Below, in pieces: positions 42,496 through 51,363 of a DNA stretch of 64,000 nt (position 1 is the first letter of the stretch; the number at the start of each line of letters is the position of its first letter). This DNA comes from Amycolatopsis lexingtonensis. Lineage in GTDB: Bacteria; Actinomycetota; Actinomycetes; Mycobacteriales; Pseudonocardiaceae. The position numbers and the translations under genes are program-made. The stretch covers positions 5,687,501-5,751,500 of the forward strand of contig NZ_JADBEG010000001.1 of assembly GCF_014873755.1 (NCBI RefSeq), given 5' to 3'. The notes beneath the pieces are model-generated. The model saw nothing but the letters and a program-made list of their open reading frames with translations. It had not been told where the DNA came from and did not search any database.

Positions 42496-43554
42496 TCACT
42501 TGGTCAGTTCGGAAGCTTCGACGGCGGGGAGGTTCTTGGCCTTCAGCACCTCGTTGAGCGGGCCGAAGTCGGCGAAGCCCTTCAGCGCCACCGCCGACTT
42601 CACCACGCCTGCCGTCACCGAGTCCTGCGCGAGCTGCGGGAATTCGGCGGGGATGGGATCGGTGGTCAGCTCGATGCCGGAGAACGCGCGGTCCAGGACC
42701 GCTTCGCTCAGGGTACTGCCGGCCAGCTCCTTGAGAGCGCCGTTGACCACCGTCTTCGCCTCCGCCGGGTTGGCCTTCGCCCAGTCGATCGCGGCCAGCT
42801 CGCCCTTGAGCAGCGCGCGGACGGTGTCCGGGTGCTGCTGCAGGAACTCGCTGCGCACGATCACGACGGTGGTCGGGAAGCGGCCGCCGGGCCACAGCGT
42901 CTTCTCGTCGACGAGCACCTTCGCGCCGGCGTCGAGGACCAGCCGGGACGCCCACGGTTCGGGCAGCCAGCCGCCGTCGACCTCGCCCTTCTTGAAGGCG
43001 TCGAGCGTCTTCGGGTTGTCGAGGTTGGTGATCTTGACCTGGTCGGTCAGGTTCTTGCCGGCCAGGAACTTCTTGAGCGCGACGTCCTGGGTGTTGGCCA
43101 GCTGCGGCGTGGCGATGTTCTTGCCCTTGAGCCCCTCGACGCTCGTGATGTCCGGCTTGACGACCAGCTGCGCGCCGCCCGAGACGGCGCCGGAGACCAG
43201 TTGGATGGCGCCCTTGGACTTGGTGAAGGCGTTGATCGCCGGGCCGGAGCCGAGGAAGGCGACGTCGAGGGAGCCGCCGAGCAGGGCGTTGACCTCTTCG
43301 GGGCCGGCGTTGAACGTCTGGGTGGTGAGCTTGGTCGAGCCGAGCTCGTTCTTGAAGAAGTCCTTTTTGGCGCCGATCAGCGCGGGAGCGTGGGTGACGT
43401 TCGGGAAGAACCCGACCCGGACCTCGCCGGCGGCACCCTGGTTGGCGGCCGGCGCGGCGCTGCTGTCCGCGCGTGAACAGCCGGCGAGCACGCCCACGAC
43501 GGTCAGGGCGGCCAGCGCCGAGGCCAGGAGGCGGGTTCTGTGGTGGGTGCGCAC
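42496..43554 (-). CDS. ssuA: ABC transporter substrate-binding lipoprotein, sulfonate/taurine type
   Basis: The 352-residue protein has a lipoprotein signal with lipobox LAGC near residue 25, then the periplasmic-binding fold of the NMT1/SsuA group: VRVGFFPNVTHAPALIGAKKDFF, EEVNALLGGSLDVAFLGSGPAINAF, KGEVDGGWLPEPWASRLV. It captures a sulfonate-like substrate outside the cell. GTG 43554 follows AAAGG by nine bases; the frame is open further upstream but without signal or site. It is first in the operon. Confidence 0.85.
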   Translation of the reverse strand: MRTHHRTRLLASALAALTVVGVLAGCSRADSSAAPAANQGAAGEVRVGFFPNVTHAPALIGAKKDFFKNELGSTKLTTQTFNAGPEEVNALLGGSLDVAFLGSGPAINAFTKSKGAIQLVSGAVSGGAQLVVKPDITSVEGLKGKNIATPQLANTQDVALKKFLAGKNLTDQVKITNLDNPKTLDAFKKGEVDGGWLPEPWASRLVLDAGAKVLVDEKTLWPGGRFPTTVVIVRSEFLQQHPDTVRALLKGELAAIDWAKANPAEAKTVVNGALKELAGSTLSEAVLDRAFSGIELTTDPIPAEFPQLAQDSVTAGVVKSAVALKGFADFGPLNEVLKAKNLPAVEASELTK

Positions 43555-43868
43555 GTCGGTGTCGCCTTTCGGGATCGGTGTTCGGGGCGAGGTTCGCACG
43601 GTCACCCACTGGGGCGCATAGCCATCCGCATCCCGGGAAACCTCGTGAGATTCCTTGACATCGGCGGCACGTGCCCCTAGTGCGGGCCGTTCGACCAGGT
43701 GAAGCGTGGTGCGGCACGAGCATGCGGGGTGAACCGGCCGGACGCGAGCATCCGCGGGGCGGTCCCGGCATCCGGGAAGAAGGCCGTTTCGGAGAAACCC
43801 GGTACCGCGGGCAACCACCGGCGTCACCCGGACGTGGTATGGGTGACGACCGATCCGGGAGGGAAGAG
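43555..43868. other. Divergent promoter region between ssuA and a membrane protein gene
   Basis: No gene is supported in these 314 bases. The rightward promoter at 43655-43683 is the only clear signal. Two CGCAT direct repeats lie at about 43616-43630, close to where an ssu promoter would be. I could not fit a known riboswitch. Confidence 0.5.
43655..43683 (+). promoter_or_regulatory. Sigma-70-like promoter for the 43869 membrane protein gene
   Basis: TTGACA at 43655-43660, a 17-base spacer, and TAGTGC at 43678-43683. The predicted leader is about 180 nt. Confidence 0.5.
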
Positions 43869-44258
43869 ATGACGAGCACCGCACACCGACGGGGCCGCGG
43901 GGCCGCCGGCGTCCGAGTGGCGCTGGTCGTGCTGTTCATCGGGCTGGGCCAGGCGTCCTTCGAGTGGCTCCGGTCACTCGGCATGGACGCGGTGACGAGC
44001 CTGGTCGTCTGGGCGATCCCGGTCGCGACGGGTGCGGCCGTGGCGCTGGTCCTGTGGCTGGCTTCGGACCGCGCGTTCTCACTGCGCGTGTGGGGCCCGG
44101 TGGCGATCTGCATCCCGGTCTACATCGGCGGCGCGTTCGGCCTGGCCACGGCGACGGCGAGCCTGGTGGCTTCGATCGTGAGCGGCGTGGGCCTGGGCAT
44201 CGCGGCGGTGGCGGTGGCGGGACTGGTGCGGTCCCGGCGGCAGGCGACCAACGCTTGA
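43869..44258 (+). CDS. Small integral membrane protein, unknown function
   Basis: The 129-residue protein has a basic N-terminus (TAHRRGRGAAGVR) and four hydrophobic segments (VALVVLFIGLGQASF, VTSLVVWAIPVATGAAVALVLWLA, VWGPVAICIPVYIGGAFGLA, LVASIVSGVGLGIAAVAVAGLV). ATG 43869 has GGGAGGGAAG directly upstream; an earlier start at 43671 would code an unlikely Arg/Gly-rich extension. The 44266 palindrome follows the stop. Family not recognised. Confidence 0.7.
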   Translation: MTSTAHRRGRGAAGVRVALVVLFIGLGQASFEWLRSLGMDAVTSLVVWAIPVATGAAVALVLWLASDRAFSLRVWGPVAICIPVYIGGAFGLATATASLVASIVSGVGLGIAAVAVAGLVRSRRQATNA

Positions 44259-44265
44259 GACCAAG

Positions 44266-44318
44266 TCCGTGAATGCCACATCGAGGGCCTTTACGTCCCT
44301 CGATGTGGCATTCACGGA
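44266..44318. terminator. Dispersed palindrome copy 2; bidirectional terminator
   Basis: Perfect 22-bp arms (44266-44287 and 44297-44318) around a nine-base loop; the left arm begins TCCGTGAATGCCACATCGAG. It lies between two convergent genes and is the most perfect of the three copies. Confidence 0.8.
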
Positions 44319-44321
44319 CCA

Positions 44322-45326
44322 TCAGCGGCGCAGCAGGAGCGACACGTCCCCGAACTCGTGCCACAGGTACCGCCGCTCCACCGCCGCGTCGTAAGCCCGC
44401 TGGACCCGCTCACGGCCCACCACCGCCTCCAGCAGCAGCAGGTGCGACGCCTCCGGGGCGTGCAAGCCCGTCACGATGCCGTCGACCACCCGGGCCGGGC
44501 GGTCCGGGCCCAGCACCAGGTCCGTCCAGCCTTCGGCCGCGCGGACTTCCCCCGAAGAGAACGCCGACTCCAGCGCACGAGCCGCCGTCGTGCCCACCGC
44601 GATCACGCGGCCTCCCCGGGACCTGACCCACGACACCAGCGCCGCCGTCGTCGCCGGGACGCGGAAACGCTCCGGCTGGGGTGGCTCGTCCGCCTCCGGC
44701 GACGACACCCCCGTGTGCAGCAGCAGCGGCGCGAACAGCACACCATCCGTCACCAGGCGGGTCACCAGCCCGGTCGTGAACGGACGGGCCGCCGAGGGCA
44801 TCTCCGCGCTGCCCGGCTCGCGGGCGAACACCGTCTGGTAGTCCGACAGCGGCCACGCGCGCGGGACGTACCCGTAGCGGATCGGGCGGCCCGCCGCGGC
44901 GAGGAAGCCCGGGACCGGGCCTTCCACCGCCACCGAAGCCCGCCACAACCTCGGCGTCGTCGACGACAACAGCGTCAGCGACGCGCCGCCGGGCAGCTCC
45001 AGGACCTCGCCCGGGCGGCCGTCGAGCAGCGGGCCGCCGGGGGCGCGCAGCTCCACGATCCAGTCGCCGTCGTCCAGGGGCGTAGCGAAGTGGACGACCA
45101 CCGGGCGCCCGGACCGGACCGCGTCCACCGCCGCCGGCAACGTCCCCGAGGTGTTCACCACCAGCAGGTCGCCCGGCCGCAAATGCTTGCCCAGTGCCGA
45201 AAACACCGTGTGGTGGACGCCCGACGGACCGGCGACCAGCAGGCGGACCTCGTCCCGTGCCAGGCCGCGGGCCTCAGGTGGGGCCGACGCCGACAACTCC
45301 GAAGGCAGGTCGAACCGGACGTTCAT
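44322..45326 (-). CDS. QueA-like S-adenosylmethionine:tRNA ribosyltransferase-isomerase family protein
   Basis: The 334-residue protein follows QueA: FDLPSELSASAPPEARGLARDEVRLLV, LRPGDLLVVNTSGTLPA, VELRAPGGPLLDGRPGEVLELPGG, YGYVPRAWPLSDYQTVFAREPGSAEMPSAARPFT, GVSSPEADEPPQPERFRVP, VIAVGTTAARALESA and the DGIVTGLHAPEASHLLLLEA end. True QueA transfers the ribosyl of SAM to 7-aminomethyl-deazaguanine in tRNA. No other queuosine gene is near. Its ATG overlaps the SDR stop (ATGA). A repurposed role is possible. Confidence 0.82.
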   Translation of the reverse strand: MNVRFDLPSELSASAPPEARGLARDEVRLLVAGPSGVHHTVFSALGKHLRPGDLLVVNTSGTLPAAVDAVRSGRPVVVHFATPLDDGDWIVELRAPGGPLLDGRPGEVLELPGGASLTLLSSTTPRLWRASVAVEGPVPGFLAAAGRPIRYGYVPRAWPLSDYQTVFAREPGSAEMPSAARPFTTGLVTRLVTDGVLFAPLLLHTGVSSPEADEPPQPERFRVPATTAALVSWVRSRGGRVIAVGTTAARALESAFSSGEVRAAEGWTDLVLGPDRPARVVDGIVTGLHAPEASHLLLLEAVVGRERVQRAYDAAVERRYLWHEFGDVSLLLRR

Positions 45327-45994
45327 GCGTTCACCAGCAAATCCGCGACCCGGTAGCGGCCGCTCGGCGGGCGTTCGCCGAGCAACCGCAAGAACCCCGG
45401 GACCGCCGACGACGGCAGCGGGCGGTCCGAGATGTCCTCGCCCGGGAACGCGCGCTGGTGCATCGCCGTGCGCAGGTCGCCCGGGTCGACCGCGTACACC
45501 GCCAGGTCCGGGTGCTCCGCGCCGAGCACGGCCGTGAGCTGGTCGAGCGCGGCCTTCGCCGAGCCGTAGCCGCCCCAGCCTTCGTACGGCTCGACGGCCG
45601 CGTCCGAGCTGACGTCGATGATCGTCCCGCGCGAAGCCGTCAGGGCGGGCAGGAGCAGCTGCGTCAGCGCCAGCGGCGCGAACACGTTGACGCGGTAGAC
45701 GTTTTCCAGTTCCGCCACGGGATAGTTCTTCAGGGACGGCAGCGGGCTGACACCCAGCGAGCTCGCGTTGTTGACGAGCAGGTCGAGCGAAGGGCAGGCT
45801 TCGGCCAGCTGAGCGCGGTGCGCCGGGTCGGCGACGTCGCCGGGGACGGCCGTGAAGCCGATTTCCCTTGCGGCTTCGGACAACGCGGTCGCGTCGCGGG
45901 CGTCGCCGACGACCGTCCACTGGCGACTCACCAGAGCCGCCGCGAGGGCGCGGCCCAGACCGGCGGACGCGCCGGTCACGAGTGCGGTTGGCAT
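45323..45994 (-). CDS. Short-chain dehydrogenase/reductase
   Basis: The 223-residue SDR has the cofactor loop ALVTGASAGLGRALA, LDLLVNNAS, the catalytic serine in TIIDVSSDA and YGSAKAALDQL (Y-x3-K). GGAGGAGG precedes ATG 45994. It is translationally coupled to the QueA-like gene, so the two proteins may act in one pathway. Substrate unknown. Confidence 0.88.
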   Translation of the reverse strand: MPTALVTGASAGLGRALAAALVSRQWTVVGDARDATALSEAAREIGFTAVPGDVADPAHRAQLAEACPSLDLLVNNASSLGVSPLPSLKNYPVAELENVYRVNVFAPLALTQLLLPALTASRGTIIDVSSDAAVEPYEGWGGYGSAKAALDQLTAVLGAEHPDLAVYAVDPGDLRTAMHQRAFPGEDISDRPLPSSAVPGFLRLLGERPPSGRYRVADLLVNA

Positions 45995-46038
45995 GGTTCC
46001 TCCTCCGAGGGGTACCACACCATCGTTAAACCTCTACA

Positions 46039-47406
46039 TTACTTGAGGTCAACCGTGCGCCGCAGCGGGAAGTACGCCGCCAGCGAAACGACGAACCCGA
46101 CGTAGTAGGCGAGATCCGCGCCGTGCAGCGCCGCCGCGACCGGTCCGGTGTAGAGGGACGTGTTCATGAACGGCACCGCCGCGCCGAACCCGAGCACGAA
46201 CGCCACCACCGCCGCCCACGGCCGCACGGACACCGAAGCCAGGACGTCCACCCGGCGGCCGCCGCGGGTGCGCGCGAGCCAGTCCGGGACGACCACGCCG
46301 AGGAACGGCGGGATCCAGTAGCTGACGAACAGCAGCACGTTCTCGAACTTCGCGGACAGGTCGCCGCTGTGCATCCAGAGGATCAGCGCGAACGCCAGCA
46401 CCGTCACGACCACCGCCGACACCGGGCGCCGCAGGCGGACGCCGACGGTCTGCAGGGCCAGTGATCCGCTGTAGTCGTTCATCGCGTTCGACGACACCGC
46501 CGCCAGCGCGATCACCGCCAGCGCCAGCGCGCCCAGGAACCCGCCGCCGAGCAGCTTCGCGACGCCGGACGCCGTCTGGTCGCCCAGCGACGACCCCAGC
46601 GCGAGGCCGAGGCCTTCGCCGATCGCGTACGACACGACCAGGCCGAGCAACGTCGCCCAGAAGACGCTGCGCGACGACGTCGACGCGGGCAGGTAGCGGC
46701 TGAAGTCCGAGGCGTAGGGCGCCCAGGAGATCGCCAGCGACAACGTGATCGTCGTGAACAGGACGACGCCGCCGGCCAGGTCGGCGCCCGAAGCCGTGTC
46801 CGCCGTGGCGATCGGGTGTCCGGAAAGGACTTTCACGGCGAGCGCGGCGAACGCGAGCACCAGCAGCACGCTCATCACCGCCTGGACGCGGTGGATCAGC
46901 GCGTAGCCGAACACGCCGAGCGCGCACTGCAGCACCAGCACGATCAGCACCGCCGCCCAGAACGGCAGCCCGGTCAACTCGGCCAGCGCCTCACCGCCGA
47001 ACAACCCGACCAGCGCGTCCCACGCGATCGAACCGAGCCACTGCACCAGGCCGGGCAGGACGACGCCGCCGCCGAACGGCAGCCGGGCCAGCGGCAGCTG
47101 GCCGGTGCCGGTGCGCGGGCCCCACGTCGACAGGTACGCGACCGGCAGCGACCCGAGTACGGTGCCGGCGAGCATCGCGGCCAGCCCGGTCCAGAACCCC
47201 AGGCCGAGCGACGCGGCGAGGGTGCCGGTGAACACCGCCGTCATCGTCAGGTTGGGGGCGAACCACACGCTGAACAGTCGCCACGGGCGGCCGAACCGGT
47301 TGCCCTCCGGCACCGGCGCGATACCGTGGGTTTCGATCGCCAGGTCGCCGCCACCGGCGGGCATCCGCCCGCCGAAGACCTCGGCGTCCAGACCACGTCC
47401 GCTCAT
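46039..47406 (-). CDS. NCS1 family nucleobase/allantoin-type permease
   Basis: The 455-residue transporter has about twelve membrane segments with NCS1 landmarks: FGRPWRLFSVWFAPNLTMTAVFTG, LPLARLPFGGG, LGSIAWDALVGLFGGEAL, SWAPYASDFSRYLPAST and AVSSNAMNDYSGSLALQ. It imports a purine, pyrimidine or related base with protons or sodium. ATG 47406 follows GGGAGGCAGG. It is divergent from the histidine kinase gene. Substrate cannot be set from sequence alone. Confidence 0.88.
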   Translation of the reverse strand: MSGRGLDAEVFGGRMPAGGGDLAIETHGIAPVPEGNRFGRPWRLFSVWFAPNLTMTAVFTGTLAASLGLGFWTGLAAMLAGTVLGSLPVAYLSTWGPRTGTGQLPLARLPFGGGVVLPGLVQWLGSIAWDALVGLFGGEALAELTGLPFWAAVLIVLVLQCALGVFGYALIHRVQAVMSVLLVLAFAALAVKVLSGHPIATADTASGADLAGGVVLFTTITLSLAISWAPYASDFSRYLPASTSSRSVFWATLLGLVVSYAIGEGLGLALGSSLGDQTASGVAKLLGGGFLGALALAVIALAAVSSNAMNDYSGSLALQTVGVRLRRPVSAVVVTVLAFALILWMHSGDLSAKFENVLLFVSYWIPPFLGVVVPDWLARTRGGRRVDVLASVSVRPWAAVVAFVLGFGAAVPFMNTSLYTGPVAAALHGADLAYYVGFVVSLAAYFPLRRTVDLK

Positions 47407-47524
47407 TTCCTGCCTCCCGTTCGCCCCGGGGTTCACCCTAAGGCGCCGCCGCCCGGTGTAACGCGAGAGCCCGAACAGGCGAATCACGGTGTGCGTGGCC
47501 GGGAGCACACCGGGAGGGGTGGGC

Positions 47525-49081
47525 GTGGCGCAGCAGCACCCGCGGACGCTCGTGATGACCGGCCTGCTGGTCGCCGGCCTGGCCCTCGGCGTCACCGCGC
47601 TGACGCTGAAGGTGGCCGACGGCGGGCATTCCGCGCTCGACACCGCGCTCAGCACCACGACCGGCTTCCTGTTCCTGCTCGCGGGCGCGGTCGCGCACGT
47701 CCGGCGCCCGGCCAACCCGATCGGCGTGCTCATCGCGCTCGCCGGCGTCGCGCTGTTCCTCGAAGACCTCCAGTTCGCCCGGAACCCGGTGCTGTACACG
47801 ATCGCCGTGCCGCTGCGCGCCGCGTCCAGCCCGGTGATCGCGCACCTCGTGCTCGCGTTCCCGCACGGCAGGCTGCGGTCGCGGTGGGAACGGCTGCTGG
47901 TCGCGGCGGCGTACCTGGTGGTGCTCGGTTCGGGCGTGGTCGGGCTGCTGGCCGGCGACGACCCGCGCGACCTGCTGGCGATCCGGCCCGGCGCGGACGG
48001 CGGCGCGTTCGCCGACCGCGCGCTCGAGCTCGCCGCCACGGCGATCAGCGCCGGCGTGGTCGTCGTGCTGCTCTACCGCTGGCTGACCGGGCGGCTGCCG
48101 CAGCGGCGCCTGCTGTCGCCGGTGATCGCCATCGCCCTGCTGGGCGCGCTCACGTCGGGCGCGGGCACGGCGCTCGGCGACGGGCACCCGCTGTCCCACC
48201 CGCTCCTGCAGGCGTACCGGATCCTGTTCTGCCTGTGGCCGCTGGCGTTCCTGACCGGGGTGCTGCGCGCCCGCGTCGGCAACGCCGAGATGATCCGGCT
48301 GCTGCTGGAGCGCGACGGCACCGGACTGGCCGCGCTGGTGCAGGACGACGAGGTCTGGAAGGACAGCCGGTCGATCGACGCGCTCGACGCCGCCGCCGGG
48401 CTGGTGCTCGACAACCAGCGGCTCACGGCGGAACTGGAACACCGGCTGGCCGAGGTGCGCGCGTCGCGGGCGCGGCTGGTCGAGGCCGGGGACGAGGAGC
48501 GCCGCCGCCTGGAACGCGACCTGCACGACGGCGCCCAGCAGCGGCTGGTGAGCGTCGTGCTCCTGTTGCGGATGACCGGCCGCCGCTACGGCGACAAGCT
48601 GCCACCCGAGGTGCGTGCCCTGCTCAGCGGCTCGGTCGACGAGCTGCAGACGGCGATCACCGAGCTGCGGGAGCTGGCCCGCGGCATCCGGCCGGCGATC
48701 CTCACCGAAGCGGGCCTGGTCGCGGCGGTCCGGTCGCTGGCCGACCGCAGCCCGATGGACGTGGCGCTGTCGGTGGGCACGGTGCCCCGCCTCGACGCGG
48801 CGGTGGAGGCGACGGCGTACTTCGTGACGTCGGAAGCGCTGACGAACGCGTTGAAGCACGCGCGGACCGAGCGCGTCGGCGTCCGCATCACCGTCGAAGG
48901 GGCCGAGCTGCGGGTCGCGGTGACCGACGACGGCGTCGGCGGGGCGTCCCTGGACGGCGGGACCGGGCTCGCGGGCCTGCGTGACCGGGTCGAGGCCCTC
49001 AGTGGCGAGCTGACCGTCGCCAGCGGCCCCGGCGGCACCGCCGTCAGCGCGGTCATCCCCCTGGTCGCCGAAAAGCCGTGA
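47525..49081 (+). CDS. Orphan membrane sensor histidine kinase (HisKA_3 type)
   Basis: The 518-residue kinase has seven to eight membrane segments (1 to about 275), a dimerisation/phosphoacceptor helix DEERRRLERDLHDGAQQRLVSVVLLLR with His in RDLHDGAQQ, and a HATPase domain (TSEALTNALKHA N-box, VTDDGVGG, GTGLAGLRDRVEALSGEL, PGGTAVSAVIPL). This class normally pairs with a NarL-type regulator, but none is adjacent. GTG 47525 follows GGGAGGGG. Its stop codon lies within palindrome copy 3. Confidence 0.88.
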   Translation: MAQQHPRTLVMTGLLVAGLALGVTALTLKVADGGHSALDTALSTTTGFLFLLAGAVAHVRRPANPIGVLIALAGVALFLEDLQFARNPVLYTIAVPLRAASSPVIAHLVLAFPHGRLRSRWERLLVAAAYLVVLGSGVVGLLAGDDPRDLLAIRPGADGGAFADRALELAATAISAGVVVVLLYRWLTGRLPQRRLLSPVIAIALLGALTSGAGTALGDGHPLSHPLLQAYRILFCLWPLAFLTGVLRARVGNAEMIRLLLERDGTGLAALVQDDEVWKDSRSIDALDAAAGLVLDNQRLTAELEHRLAEVRASRARLVEAGDEERRRLERDLHDGAQQRLVSVVLLLRMTGRRYGDKLPPEVRALLSGSVDELQTAITELRELARGIRPAILTEAGLVAAVRSLADRSPMDVALSVGTVPRLDAAVEATAYFVTSEALTNALKHARTERVGVRITVEGAELRVAVTDDGVGGASLDGGTGLAGLRDRVEALSGELTVASGPGGTAVSAVIPLVAEKP

Positions 49082-49126
49082 ATGCCACATTGAGGGACGT
49101 AACGTCTCTCAATGTGGCATTCACGG
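49076..49126. terminator. Dispersed palindrome copy 3; bidirectional terminator
   Basis: Arms 49076-49094 and 49108-49126 (CCGTGAATGCCACATTGAG and its complement) are perfect; the inner stem adds pairs with one G-U. The histidine kinase stop codon is inside the left arm. It lies between convergent genes. Confidence 0.8.
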
Positions 49127-49133
49127 ACTTGGA

Positions 49134-51065
49134 CTAGACGAGCAGCAGGAAGAGCAGGCCGTTGGGCGTGCCCAGACCCGTCACGTCGTCGTAGCCGGGG
49201 GTGGTGTGGATGGTCAGGCCCTGGTAGTCGAGCGTGCGCACCGAGGTGAGCAAGCCGCCCGAAGCGTCGACCGAGTTCGCGTAGTCGACGCGCTCCACCG
49301 CGGCGTCCACGTGCTTCACGTCGCTGATCGCCGAAGTGCGCGAGGTCAGCTTGTAGATCACGGGGTTGATGAAGCCGTGGTGGAAGTGGTCGAAGCTGTC
49401 GGCCACCGCCATGATGCCGGCGAACACCGGCGACGCGAGGCTCGTGCCGCCGATCCGGTACTGGTCGTAGTAGGCGCCGTCCGGGAAGGTCTGCGTCTGG
49501 CCGACCAGGAAGCCGGTGTTCGGGTCGCCGACCGCGGAGATGTCCGGGACGACCCGGCCCTTCTTGTGGCCGACCTGGTTCTTCGTGGACAGCGCGTCCG
49601 GCACGACGCCCTTCTGGTAGAAGGGCTGCTCGAACAGGCGGCTCGTGCCGCCACCGGACCCGCTGGTGTAGTTGGCCGGGCCGTAGACACCGTTGGTCAG
49701 CGAGGACTTGCTGGTCTCCCAGCCGGTCTCGAAGATCCGCTTGCCGTCCTTGCCGATCGCGACGGACGTGCCGCCGACCGCGGTGATCCACGGTGCCGAG
49801 GCGGAGAAGTCCGGCGACGGCGTGCCGAGGCGCGCGACCTCGTCGCCGTTGTCACCCGAGGAGAAGTAGACGCCGATGCCCTCGAGCACCGCCTGCAGCG
49901 AGATCTGGTTGAACACCTTGACCTCGTCGGCCGGGATGTCCTCGCCGGTGTCACCGTAGGAGTTCGACACGATGTCGGCCTTGTGGCCGGCGATCACGTA
50001 GTTCAGCGCCACGTCGAGGGCGTTGTCCTCACAGGACTCGCCGCCGACGTACAGGATGTCGGCACCCGGCGCGAGACCGTGGGCGGCCTCGACGTCGAGG
50101 GTCTCCTCGCCGTACCAGCCCGCCGCGTCGCACTGGTCCGGCGGCTCGAGGACCGGGTTCGCCGGGAAGATGTGCTGCTTGAACTGGCTCTGCTTCAGCG
50201 GGTGCGCCGGGTCGTTCTTCTTGGCGTACGTGCTCGCGTCGGCGTAGATCGTCGGCGAGGCGAACGCGTCGACGATGGCGATCGTGGTGCCCTTGCCGTC
50301 CGCGCCGACCTTGTCGACGCCGTAGGCCGACCGCAGCTGCGCCGGGGTGTAGCCGCAGGGGGCGTAGGGCAGGTGCTGTCCGTTGTAGGCGGGATCGGTG
50401 GTGTCGATCTTCTCGCCGTAGTAGGCACTGCACGGCCGCGCGTTGCGGAAACCGGGGCCGGGGGCGACGTCGGACGGCGTCCCGGAACCGGTGGCGTGGT
50501 CCGGCTTGAACAGGTTGGTCGCCTGGTCCACGCCGACGACGCCGAGGACGTCGCCGGCCAGGTTCGCCGGCACCGACAGGTTCTTGTCGGCGGCGCGGAG
50601 GGTCTGGCCCTTGACCTTGTACTTGCCCAGCTTGACGCCGAACGCGTCCTGCGTCTGGCCGGCGGTGCCGGTGGCCTCGACGTAGGCGCGGTTCGACGGC
50701 ACCTCGCCGATGCTGAAGCCGTTGCCGGTCAGCCAGGACTTGACGGCGTTGACCGTGGCGTCACTGGCGGCGAAGCGGTCGCGCACCTGGTCCGGGCTGA
50801 GGTACTGGCGGTAGGTCGCGCTGTCCGGATCGGACACGGCCTGCGCCAGCGCTTCGGCACCGGCGTTGTCGCGCTGGTTCAGGTAGACCCGGAAGCTCAG
50901 CTTCGCGGCGGGCGCCGTGTCGGCGACCTTCGCCTGCGCGTTCGCCCACAACGGGTGCGACTGCGGAATGTCCTGACGCCCCTGCGCGGACGCCGTGGCC
51001 GGCAGGGCGCCGGTCAGGCCACCCACCACCGCGAGCGAAAGGAGCAGGGTGGAGCTTCTTCGCAC
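49134..51065 (-). CDS. Secreted sedolisin (S53) serine-carboxyl peptidase
   Basis: The 643-residue protein has a signal peptide (1-28, ATASA), a pro-kumamolisin-type propeptide (about 38-190: SHPLWANAQ, YRQYLSPDQVRDRFAASDATV) and a catalytic domain. The sedolisin triad is visible in GEETLDVEAAHGLAPGA (Glu and Asp) and GGTSLASPVFAG (Ser); the oxyanion Asp is in YFSSGDNGDE, and the calcium site in YDDVTGLGTPNG. It is likely an acid-active extracellular endopeptidase. Monocistronic, converging with the kinase. Confidence 0.93.
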   Translation of the reverse strand: MRRSSTLLLSLAVVGGLTGALPATASAQGRQDIPQSHPLWANAQAKVADTAPAAKLSFRVYLNQRDNAGAEALAQAVSDPDSATYRQYLSPDQVRDRFAASDATVNAVKSWLTGNGFSIGEVPSNRAYVEATGTAGQTQDAFGVKLGKYKVKGQTLRAADKNLSVPANLAGDVLGVVGVDQATNLFKPDHATGSGTPSDVAPGPGFRNARPCSAYYGEKIDTTDPAYNGQHLPYAPCGYTPAQLRSAYGVDKVGADGKGTTIAIVDAFASPTIYADASTYAKKNDPAHPLKQSQFKQHIFPANPVLEPPDQCDAAGWYGEETLDVEAAHGLAPGADILYVGGESCEDNALDVALNYVIAGHKADIVSNSYGDTGEDIPADEVKVFNQISLQAVLEGIGVYFSSGDNGDEVARLGTPSPDFSASAPWITAVGGTSVAIGKDGKRIFETGWETSKSSLTNGVYGPANYTSGSGGGTSRLFEQPFYQKGVVPDALSTKNQVGHKKGRVVPDISAVGDPNTGFLVGQTQTFPDGAYYDQYRIGGTSLASPVFAGIMAVADSFDHFHHGFINPVIYKLTSRTSAISDVKHVDAAVERVDYANSVDASGGLLTSVRTLDYQGLTIHTTPGYDDVTGLGTPNGLLFLLLV

Positions 51066-51363
51066 AGAAATCTCCCTCTTCGAAAGCGGCCCCCAGAAAA
51101 CGGGCCTTGGAACACCGGGTGAGACTAGATCGGTGTTCCGCTCGCGGGGAAGTACTTGCGGAACCGTTATCTCGTCGCGAATTCACGTCCCGCTGGGCGT
51201 GGTGCGGAAATCCGATTTGTCGGACGAAAAACGCGAGGAATGCTCCTCGATGCGCGGTAAGTCCGGTTTCCCGGACCAGGTGCGACGTCGGCGCGCCACC
51301 TACTAAAGTCGGATGGTCTGTCCACTCGGGACAGTCCACGCTGTGACGGCACTTCGGCCGTGG
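51066..51363. other. Intergenic region upstream of the sedolisin gene
   Basis: No coding region is supported. It is noticeably less GC-rich than its surroundings and holds short inverted repeats such as TCCGG-TTTC-CCGGA near 51264 and TCCG-N6-CGGA near 51212; none matches a known site. Confidence 0.4.

Noticed and set aside
43555..43868. SAM or other riboswitch ahead of the sulfonate transporter operon
   Set aside because: No aptamer core could be fitted by eye; only an ordinary rightward promoter and short repeats were found. A covariance-model search would settle it.
43671..43868. N-terminal extension of the 43869 membrane protein
   Set aside because: The extra residues are Arg/Gly/Pro-rich and start inside the promoter; ATG 43869 has a strong ribosome site.
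47407..47524. TPP riboswitch ahead of the NCS1 permease
   Set aside because: The conserved CUGAGA and ACCYGAUC-like segments are absent.
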